Shown: positions 1 to 4,462 of the stretch, in pieces
Numbering within the stretch: the stretch's first letter is position 1
Layout of the letters: the number at the start of each line of letters is the position of its first letter
Assembly (NCBI GenBank): GCA_028820035.1
Contig: JAPPKI010000280.1
Location: forward strand, 1 to 5,117
DNA: 5,117 bases
From: a bacterium
Lineage (GTDB): Bacteria > Actinomycetota > Acidimicrobiia > Acidimicrobiales > Bin134
Direction of reading: 5' to 3'
Notes under the pieces: model-generated
The model's input: only the letters and a program-made list of their open reading frames with translations
Databases searched by the model: none
Told to the model about the DNA's origin: nothing
Made by a program: the position numbers and the translations under genes

Positions 1-1
1 C

Positions 2-385
2 ATCTTGGCCAATCGGCTGTCCAGCAAGCTTCACCTGGGCTTGATCGGCCCCTCGGTGCTGCCCCAGCGGGGGGCCCGCACCGATGTGGGCGTGACCATC
101 GGGCTGGCGCTGCCGGTGTTCGCCATTGTGGCCCTGGTTTCGCAGGGGGCGGGTTCGTTGGTGGACCTGGCCGGACCAGGGGTGGGCCTGCTGGTGGGGG
201 TCGCCCTGGTGGGCGGAATCCTGGCGGTGATGGTCGCGGTGGCGGTGGCCTACTACGGGACCATCGCCGCGGTGCGATTCGGGGTTGATCCCGATTCAGT
301 GGGCATCCCGACGGTGACCGCGGTGCTCGACTTCGTGGGAGCGCTCACGCTGGTATTCGCCATCGCGGTTTTGGGAGCAGGGTGA
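2..385 (+). CDS. MgtE/SLC41-type divalent cation transporter, C-terminal fragment (5' end outside window)
   Basis: This is the last 127 codons of an integral membrane cation (probably Mg2+) transporter; the frame is open to the left edge, so the TTG at 5 is not taken as a start. At least three hydrophobic membrane segments are visible, about residues 29-50, 60-91 and 104-126 of the fragment. Family-typical features are the loop LSSKLHLGLI followed by a Pro at its end, and the last segment with DPDSVGIP then T-x-VLD-FVG. In MgtE the Asp of this last helix lies in the ion pore, and D110 here is the likely equivalent (inferred from family knowledge). The protein ends right after the last helix, as MgtE-type domains do. 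The next gene starts 51 bases on and encodes a PhoU/TrkA-C regulator, a pairing I associate with this transporter type. The cytoplasmic N and CBS domains of classical MgtE, if any, would lie outside the window. Confidence 0.82.
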   Translation: MLANRLSSKLHLGLIGPSVLPQRGARTDVGVTIGLALPVFAIVALVSQGAGSLVDLAGPGVGLLVGVALVGGILAVMVAVAVAYYGTIAAVRFGVDPDSVGIPTVTAVLDFVGALTLVFAIAVLGAG

Positions 386-422
386 AAGGCCAATGACTCA
401 TTTTGGAACTGATGACTAACGT

Positions 423-428
423 GGAGAG
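423..428 (+). promoter_or_regulatory. ribosome binding site for the PhoU/TrkA-C gene
   Basis: GGAGAG lies 8 bases before the ATG at 437. It supports that start and shows that this gene uses a normal Shine-Dalgarno site, unlike the antitoxin-like genes further right. Confidence 0.7.
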
Positions 429-436
429 ACCTGACA

Positions 437-1663
437 ATGGACGATAAACCCCGCAATCTTCGGGCCATGCTCGCCGAGGCCAAGGACCTCTCCGAGCTGA
501 TGGTCGATCTTGCCTACGCCGCCCTGTACTTCGGCGACCCGGACATGGCCACCGAGGTCGACGAACTCGAGATCCAGATGACTCAGCTGGTGCAGGACAT
601 GCGGGCGACCTGCATCATGGCCGTGCGCCACCCCCGCGAGGCCGAGGGCATGTCGTCGGTGCTCCAGGTGATCAGCGCCATCGAGCGGATCGCCAACGAC
701 GCGGTGGACATCTCCCGGATCGTGACCCGCCGGCTGGGAATCCCCGCCGAGCTGGTGGCCGACTTGTCCAGCGCTGAGGAGGTATCGCATCGGCTGGTGG
801 TGCGGGAGGGATCCCACATGGTGCGCCGTCCTCTGGGCGACTTGGAGCTGCCCGTGGTGGCCGGGATGCGGGTGATGGCCATTCGGCGGGACCGCAGATG
901 GATCACCGATGTGGGCGGCGATCAGCTCATGATGCCCGACGATGTGCTGTTCTTGCGAGGCTCGCCCGCGGGCATCATGCGGCTGCACCAACTGGCCGCC
1001 GCGCCCATGTGGGAGGAGCCGGAGGCTCCCGAAGACCCGTGGATCTCCGACCTGGATCGGGCGGTGGACGTGCTGGTGGAGATGAAGGACCTGTCAGAGG
1101 CGGCGGTGGGTTTGGCCTATTCGGCGCTAGTGCTCAACGACCGGGGCCTGGCCGCCCAGGTTCGGCTGCTGGAGGGCCGCCTCGACGAGATGAACCACCA
1201 GTTGGAGCTGTGGGTGCTGCGGGCCGCGTCCAACAACATCGACCCCTCGCCGCTGCGCGGACTGCTGCACCTGGGCCAAGCCGCCGAGGACATCGGCGAC
1301 CAGGCCCGCCAGATGATCTCACTGGTGGAACAGGGCGAAGACGTCCACCCCATCTTGGAGATCGCCCTCGGCGACTCCGACGAGGTGGTGGTCGAGCTGC
1401 CCGTGGCCCGCCTCAGCGGCGCCGACGGGACTTCGCTCAAAGAGCTGGCCCTCAACATCGAGCCCGGCTTCACCGTGTTGGCCATCCGCCGGGCCGGCCG
1501 CTACATCTACCGCCCCCCGGGCAGCGCCGCGCTGTATGCCGGCGACGAGATCATCGCCAGCGGCCCCGACGAAGGCCGCGAAGCCCTAGCCGAGCGTTTC
1601 GGCTGGAACCTGGTGCGAGAAGAAGAAGGCGTAGAAGACGAACTCCAGCCCATGGGATCGTGA
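437..1663 (+). CDS. Duplicated PhoU-like + TrkA-C (RCK_C) regulatory protein
   Basis: A 408-residue soluble protein without signal peptide or membrane segments. It consists of the same two-domain unit twice. The PhoU-like helical domains are at about 8-100 and 205-300, and the TrkA-C/RCK_C domains at about 112-187 and 308-385. The duplication is plain in KDLSELMVDLAYAALYFGD (16-34) against KDLSEAAVGLAYSALVLND (217-235), an offset of 201 residues. The RCK_C halves carry PVVAGMRVMAIRR (139-151) and the corresponding IEPGFTVLAIRR (341-352), each followed by a stretch ending in a D-[DE]-[VI] turn. RCK_C domains bind small ligands and gate cation channels or transporters; PhoU-like helical bundles act in regulatory contacts. 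Lying just downstream of the transporter, it probably controls that transporter from the cytoplasm, a role inferred from context. The start ATG at 437 has a good ribosome site. Confidence 0.85.
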   Translation: MDDKPRNLRAMLAEAKDLSELMVDLAYAALYFGDPDMATEVDELEIQMTQLVQDMRATCIMAVRHPREAEGMSSVLQVISAIERIANDAVDISRIVTRRLGIPAELVADLSSAEEVSHRLVVREGSHMVRRPLGDLELPVVAGMRVMAIRRDRRWITDVGGDQLMMPDDVLFLRGSPAGIMRLHQLAAAPMWEEPEAPEDPWISDLDRAVDVLVEMKDLSEAAVGLAYSALVLNDRGLAAQVRLLEGRLDEMNHQLELWVLRAASNNIDPSPLRGLLHLGQAAEDIGDQARQMISLVEQGEDVHPILEIALGDSDEVVVELPVARLSGADGTSLKELALNIEPGFTVLAIRRAGRYIYRPPGSAALYAGDEIIASGPDEGREALAERFGWNLVREEEGVEDELQPMGS

Positions 1664-1697
1664 TAGTCGAAATTATTTGAAAGATCATGAAAACCGC

Positions 1698-1728
1698 TTG
1701 ACCAAACTGGTTGCGATGTGGGCATACT
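1698..1728 (+). promoter_or_regulatory. Predicted promoter of the antitoxin-toxin operon, leaderless type
   Basis: A -35 element TTGACC (1698-1703) and a -10 element CATACT (1723-1728) are separated by 19 bases. The GTG start at 1735 comes 6 bases after the -10, so transcription would begin at or next to the start codon. No Shine-Dalgarno sequence precedes that GTG. The promoter at 4174-4204 has exactly the same spacing and shares GCTTGAC and ATACT at the same offsets, which raises confidence in both. Confidence 0.68.
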
Positions 1729-1735
1729 TGTCAAG
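1727..1735 (+). promoter_or_regulatory. Candidate operator: CTTGTCAAG inverted repeat at the start point
   Basis: CTTG-T-CAAG is a perfect short inverted repeat that overlaps the end of the -10 and the first base of the GTG start. RHH antitoxins usually repress their own operon by binding short palindromes in the promoter, so this is a plausible site. It is short enough to arise by chance, and it is not conserved at the second promoter. Confidence 0.3.
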
Positions 1736-2403
1736 TGGTAACACCGGTTCTGGTGCGGTTTAGCAAGAAGCAGATCGAGGCGATCGACCTCTTGGTGGCC
1801 GAAGGAGTGGGGGAGTCCCGTACCGAAGTTATCTGCCGGGCGGTGGAGAGCCTGGACGAGGCCATTTGCCGGATGCGGACCATATTGGAGATCGAACAGT
1901 CCAACCGCCAGCGGCCCGAGCGTGGACCTGAGGAAATCCGGGCCATGGCCGTGGAAATCGCCCTAGAAGGGCGCGAGCGGTGGGTGTGGGCTGAGGACGG
2001 TCGGTGCGTCCCGGAACAAGAAGCCAAAGTGCAGGAAATCTCCATAGGCCAATGCCCTCCCCGCCCCACACTGGATCGAAATGAGGCGACCCCCAGAATC
2101 AGGCCGAAGTTCAGCAATGAGCAGCATGAGGCGATTGACCGCCTTGTGGCCGATGAGGTCGGCGTTACCCGTCCCGAAGCAATTCGCCGGGCAGTTGAGT
2201 ATTTGGACAAAGCCGTTTGCCGGTCCCGCCGCATGCACGAGGAGATCGCCGAGTTCGAACGCCATCCTCCCGATACAGAGCTTGAGGCCTGGGTTTGGAC
2301 AGCAGACGGTCGGTTGCTACCAGAGCCGGTAGTCATCGAGCAGGGGATACCGATCGGTACAGGACCTCCTCGGAATCGTCCGGACGGAGGCGAGCAGAAT
2401 TGA
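1735..2403 (+). CDS. Tandem ribbon-helix-helix antitoxin (MazE-like), two RHH-plus-tail units
   Basis: A 222-residue protein with two copies of one unit. Unit 1 has an RHH domain (about 4-45: strand PVLVRFS, helix, turn GVGES, then RTEVICRAVE) and a tail with WVWAEDGRCVPE (83-94). Unit 2 has RHH at about 121-162 (PKFS, then RPEAIRRAVEYLD) and a tail with WVWTADGRLLPE (186-197); both tails end in I-x-IG. RHH domains bind DNA as dimers, so the fused pair could form an intramolecular DNA-binding fold while each tail binds toxin (inference). Ordinary MazE-type antitoxins have one such domain and about 80-100 residues. The gene overlaps the MazF toxin start by two bases, as expected for a coupled antitoxin. 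GTG 1735 was preferred to TTG 1711 because 1711 lies inside the predicted promoter and because the paralogue at 4211 aligns from the same first codon without gaps. Confidence 0.8.
   Translation: MVTPVLVRFSKKQIEAIDLLVAEGVGESRTEVICRAVESLDEAICRMRTILEIEQSNRQRPERGPEEIRAMAVEIALEGRERWVWAEDGRCVPEQEAKVQEISIGQCPPRPTLDRNEATPRIRPKFSNEQHEAIDRLVADEVGVTRPEAIRRAVEYLDKAVCRSRRMHEEIAEFERHPPDTELEAWVWTADGRLLPEPVVIEQGIPIGTGPPRNRPDGGEQN
1744..2049 (+). repeat. Antitoxin internal repeat, unit 1 (RHH + WVW tail)
   Basis: Codes for residues 4-105 of the antitoxin. Its RHH part aligns with unit 2 at an offset of 117 residues and its tail at an offset of 103, so the linker between head and tail is 14 residues longer here. 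Confidence 0.75.
2095..2358 (+). repeat. Antitoxin internal repeat, unit 2 (RHH + WVW tail)
   Basis: Codes for residues 121-208 of the antitoxin. Shared positions with unit 1 include EAID-x-LVA, RAVE, LD, WVW, DGR, PE and the IG near the end. The DNA has diverged well beyond a recent copy, so the duplication is old and both units appear maintained. Confidence 0.75.
2386..2390 (+). promoter_or_regulatory. Ribosome binding site deciding the TTG start of mazF
   Basis: GGAGG lies 9 bases before TTG 2400. The TTG shares two bases with the antitoxin TGA stop (TTGA at 2400-2403), so translation of toxin and antitoxin is likely coupled. Confidence 0.7.
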
Positions 2404-2708
2404 GACGAGGCGACATCTGGTTAATGGAACTGCCCACTGAAAAGCCCCGGCCGGTGGTGATTGTATTGCGAGACTCGGCAATCCCGGTCCTCAACAGCAT
2501 TGTGGTAGCCCCGGTCACCAGTACGCTTCGTTCGACTCCGACGTGTTTGCCAGTCGGACCCTCAGAGGGACTAGATCGGGACAGCGTTGCAATGTTCGAC
2601 GAGCTTCGCTCAGTTCCTCCGTACGCTCTCTCGCACAAGATCGGTGCACTCGACGACATAGGCCGCGTACGAATGTGCAACGCCCTCCGCTCCATGGCGA
2701 ATTGCTGA
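2400..2708 (+). CDS. mazF: MazF/PemK-family endoribonuclease toxin
   Basis: A 102-residue toxin of normal family length that would cleave mRNA at short sequence motifs and arrest growth when its antitoxin is lost. Family motifs run in order: RRGDIWLMELP at 2-12, RPVVIV at 17-22, VAPVTST at 36-42, GLDRDSVAMFDELRSVP at 57-73, and a C-terminal IGALDDIGRVRMCNALRS. The T-S after VAPV and the Arg of RPVV are the usual active-site region. Nothing looks damaged, so the toxin is probably active. The start is TTG 2400, since the protein then begins with the MRRGDIW expected of the family; upstream ATGs in this frame would add non-family residues read from inside the antitoxin gene. It is co-transcribed with the tandem RHH antitoxin. 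Cleavage specificity cannot be read from the sequence. Confidence 0.9.
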   Translation: MRRGDIWLMELPTEKPRPVVIVLRDSAIPVLNSIVVAPVTSTLRSTPTCLPVGPSEGLDRDSVAMFDELRSVPPYALSHKIGALDDIGRVRMCNALRSMANC

Positions 2709-2737
2709 TTGCGGGTAGATAGCGGCAGAGATGAACT

Positions 2738-2744
2738 GAGGGAG
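2738..2744 (+). promoter_or_regulatory. Ribosome binding site of the small HTH gene
   Basis: GAGGGAG ends 5 bases before ATG 2750. It supports this start and a normally translated, leadered message. Confidence 0.65.
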
Positions 2745-2749
2745 CAGTC

Positions 2750-3010
2750 ATGAGCTACAGCGAGACAGATGTGCTTGCCGCTGTTGGTCGAATGGAGAAG
2801 TACCGGGCTGGCCAAGATGGCGAGATCGGTGCGGCGCTGGCTGTGGTGGGTCTGAGTTCTGAGCGGGCCGACAAGGAGGCGGCTATTCGAGACGACATGA
2901 TTAAGGTTGCCCATCGCGTTGGTGCCTCGCTCCGCCAAATTGCCGAGGTCTCCGGACTCAACCGCAAGACCGTCAGCAACATCGTCGAATCCGACAAGCA
3001 GGATTCCTGA
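2750..3010 (+). CDS. Small helix-turn-helix protein of unknown role
   Basis: An 86-residue protein. Residues 58-80 (GASLRQIAEVSGLNRKTVSNIV) form a clear helix-turn-helix: the pattern ASLRQIA-x-x-SG-x-x-RKTVSNI resembles the homeodomain-like or resolvase/Xre-style DNA-binding helices found in small regulators. The N-terminal half (about 5-55) is charged and probably helical, with a run SSERADKEAAIRDDMIKVAHR leading into the DNA-binding part. It lacks a catalytic domain. It starts 41 bases after the toxin stop and runs the same way, so it may be read from the toxin-antitoxin promoter, but it also has a strong ribosome site of its own. Small HTH proteins of this layout occur near mobile and defence genes. 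A role as an extra regulator of the toxin operon is possible but not shown. I do not recognise a specific family name. Confidence 0.7.
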   Translation: MSYSETDVLAAVGRMEKYRAGQDGEIGAALAVVGLSSERADKEAAIRDDMIKVAHRVGASLRQIAEVSGLNRKTVSNIVESDKQDS

Positions 3011-3157
3011 ACGGCCACATCCCTTCGCCCCCTGGCTAGCCACGTCCACCGCCTCAACACGCACCCCTCCCCCTCCATTTCCGCAGGTCACAGCTCCAAG
3101 AGCCACGCCATTAGTGCATCGACGCTAGTGACAGCTTCCTCCTAGTGAAGTATCGCC

Positions 3158-4141
3158 TTGGCACATCTAGGTAGAGTGCCGCCTGTGCCGATGGGTGACG
3201 AAGGAATGGAGGATGTTCCTGGCAATAGTCCCTTTGCTGACGGAAAGCCGATCCTTCTAGATGGATTCGGCGACAGGCATCTATATCTGGAAGTTCTCCG
3301 ATGGCTGATCAACCCGGACATCGATCGGATAGATCTGGCTGTGTCGTTCATCATGAAGAGCGGCGTAGACCTCATCGCCGACCACCTAGAGATTGCCCTC
3401 CAACGGGGTGCGCGCATCAGGTTTCTCACCACTGACTATCTGTCCATCACCGATCCAGATGCATTGACCCGTCTATTGGATCTGGCTGATCGTCCTGATC
3501 TGGATGAGGGCCAACTTCAGTTAAGGGTCTTCCACGACCCCAAGGTTTCCTTTCATCCCAAGGCGTACCTGTTTCGATCAACCAGCAGCGCAGTCGCCGG
3601 CGGTTTTGTAGGGAGCTCAAATCTGAGCCGGTCAGGGATCAGAAGCGGCGTGGAGTGGAACCTGGGGGTCGATCAGATAGGTCCGTTAGTCGACAGCTTT
3701 GAGCGGCTATGGGGCGATTCCCGCTGTGCATCAGTCGACGCTCGCTGGGTTGGTGAGTATCGGAGTCAGCGCCCACCCGTCAGCGTTCCCCGAACCCCAC
3801 CCCCTGAAGCGTCCATTGACGTTGAACCACCGCGGCAGCCGGTCAACCCGTGGCCCGTTCAAAATGAGGCACTTCGTGCTTTGGAGGAGACTCGTATCCA
3901 GGGCTTTCGCCGTGGTCTGGTGGTGATGGCCACTGGACTGGGTAAAACCCTCTTGGCCGCGTTCGACAGCAATCGTCCCGACTTCCGCCGCGTGTTGTTC
4001 ATCGCCCACCGAGAAGAGATCCTGCGCCAGAGCCGAGACGCGTCCCGTACGGTGGGTGTGGTTCGAAGGCGGCTGGAGCGTTCCTCAATGGGAGGCCATC
4101 AAGCCGGGAATGGCCATCGGCTTCTGCTGACGCTGTTGTAG
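3158..4141 (+). pseudogene. PLD-nuclease/superfamily II helicase, truncated after motif Ia
   Basis: This 327-codon frame is the front part of a much larger restriction-like protein. Residues 29-190 form a phospholipase D-like nuclease domain: FHPKAYLF with the HxK pair H133/K135, then GSSNLSRSG at 152-160. Residues 230-294 begin a superfamily II helicase: a Q-motif-like PWPVQNEAL, Walker A ATGLGKT (258-264) and motif Ia VLFIAHREEIL (279-289). The DEAD/H box, SAT motif, helicase C domain and any C-terminal domain are missing; relatives I know of are several hundred residues longer. After about residue 294 the reading is no longer helicase, and in another frame the same DNA matches the antitoxin tail (4047-4130). 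It is therefore most likely broken by a recombination near 4040. The nuclease domain alone might still be made. The start is uncertain: TTG 3158, GTG 3176, ATG 3191 and ATG 3206 are all in frame, and none has an ideal ribosome site. Confidence 0.8.
4047..4130 (+). pseudogene. Remnant of an antitoxin C-terminal tail (third WVW tail)
   Basis: Read in the frame of 4047, 27 codons followed by TGA give a tail starting VRWVWFEGGWSVP. This matches antitoxin residues 81-107 (ERWVWAEDGRCVP onward) without gaps. I count 13 identical of 27, covering RWVW, E, G, VP, EA, IG and the final C. The 12 bases CGGTGGGTGTGG are identical at 4050-4061 and 1978-1989. The frame differs from that of the helicase, has no RHH head and has no start codon of its own nearby. 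It is thus a relic of another RHH antitoxin gene whose front part was lost when it was joined to the helicase fragment. The natural stop after the tail fits a single-unit antitoxin. Confidence 0.72.
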
Positions 4142-4160
4142 ACATGAATTATCATAAAAT

Positions 4161-4205
4161 ATACTGATACTGCTTGACTGACAGAGAAAGGGTGACCGTA
4201 TACTG
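4161..4205 (+). repeat. Three ATACTG repeats around the second promoter
   Basis: ATACTG occurs at 4161-4166, directly again at 4167-4172, and again at 4200-4205 within the -10. The surrounding 4142-4175 is an AT-rich island in otherwise GC-rich DNA. The direct pair just upstream of the -35 could be a regulator site or a duplicated -10 (TATACT also reads at 4160-4165). Function is speculative. Confidence 0.4.
4174..4204 (+). promoter_or_regulatory. Predicted promoter of the RHH-paralogue/DUF262 genes, leaderless type
   Basis: TTGACT (4174-4179), 19-base spacer, TATACT (4199-4204), then 6 bases to GTG 4211. Both boxes are close to consensus. The arrangement is the same, base for base in spacing, as at 1698-1735, so the mRNA should start at the GTG without a leader. 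Confidence 0.72.
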
Positions 4206-4210
4206 GGAGC

Positions 4211-4453
4211 GTGAAGCCACAAATTCCGGTTCCCACCAGCAACGAGCACTCTGAGGCAGGCGACCGTTTGGTTGAAGCGAAGTTGGAAGTGCCCTGCTTC
4301 GATGTCATTCGCTGCGCTGTGGAGCATTTGGCCTACGCTCTCCGCAAGGTCCGTGCCGGAGCGGGGATTTTCGGCTTCTACCCACACCGACCCGTCGATG
4401 CCAGCGCCATGTACCCTGCCTCGCTAGGCGGGGGTAGGGCCAGAGCGTTCTAA
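4211..4453 (+). CDS. Degenerate single-RHH paralogue of the antitoxin
   Basis: An 80-residue frame whose first 48 residues align with antitoxin unit 1 from the start codon with no gaps. Identical positions are S10, E15, A16, D18, L20, V21, V32, I33, A36, V37, E38, L40, A43 and R48. The parts that matter for an RHH fold are damaged: the DNA-contacting strand VRF is VPT here, and the helix cap SRT has become PCF. The WVW tail is absent; residues 50-80 look unrelated and end in a low-complexity GGGRARAF. No toxin follows. The next gene is DUF262, in the same frame after a TAA and three codons. It could be a decaying antitoxin, a leader-type regulator of DUF262, or an untranslated relic that keeps its promoter. 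That it is related to the antitoxin is well supported; that it makes a functional protein is doubtful. Confidence 0.55.
   Translation: MKPQIPVPTSNEHSEAGDRLVEAKLEVPCFDVIRCAVEHLAYALRKVRAGAGIFGFYPHRPVDASAMYPASLGGGRARAF
4414..4439 (+). other. Possible RNA hairpin before the DUF262 gene
   Basis: Bases 4414-4422 can pair with 4431-4439 as a 9-bp, mostly G-C stem (two G-U pairs) around an 8-base loop. No U-run follows, so it is not a classical terminator. It lies in the unconserved end of the RHH paralogue and could weaken read-through or hide the purine-rich stretch 4430-4439. Confidence 0.3.
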
Positions 4454-4456
4454 CCT
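4451..4456 (+). promoter_or_regulatory. Possible -10 element for a leaderless DUF262 transcript
   Basis: TAACCT fits TAnnnT and lies 6 bases before ATG 4463, the same -10-to-start distance as in the two antitoxin-type promoters. No good -35 is visible, and the hexamer contains the TAA stop of the upstream frame. No Shine-Dalgarno sequence lies at a useful distance from the ATG. Confidence 0.3.
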
Positions 4457-4462
4457 GTCGGC

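Noticed and set aside
416..991. A minus-strand frame opposite the first PhoU/TrkA-C unit
   Set aside because: His-, Gly- and Pro-rich translation typical of an antisense frame in GC-rich DNA; no start signal or domain.
898..1680. A 260-codon open frame overlapping the PhoU/TrkA-C gene
   Set aside because: It is an alternative frame of GC-rich DNA giving an Arg/Gly/Pro-rich product without domains, while the 437 frame has clear duplicated domains over the same bases.
1711..1734. TTG 1711 as the antitoxin start
   Set aside because: It would place the start inside the -35/-10 spacer and add eight residues absent from the gap-free alignment with the 4211 paralogue.
2333..3106. A long minus-strand open frame (257 codons)
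   Set aside because: It runs antisense across mazF and the HTH gene, both of which have recognisable motifs and ribosome sites; its product has no recognisable feature.
3011..3157. Gap between the HTH gene and the helicase, with a TGGCTAGCCA palindrome (3033-3042) and two CTAGTGA copies (3125, 3142)
   Set aside because: The palindrome has no loop or U-run to make a terminator and the repeats are only seven bases; I found no gene or convincing signal here.
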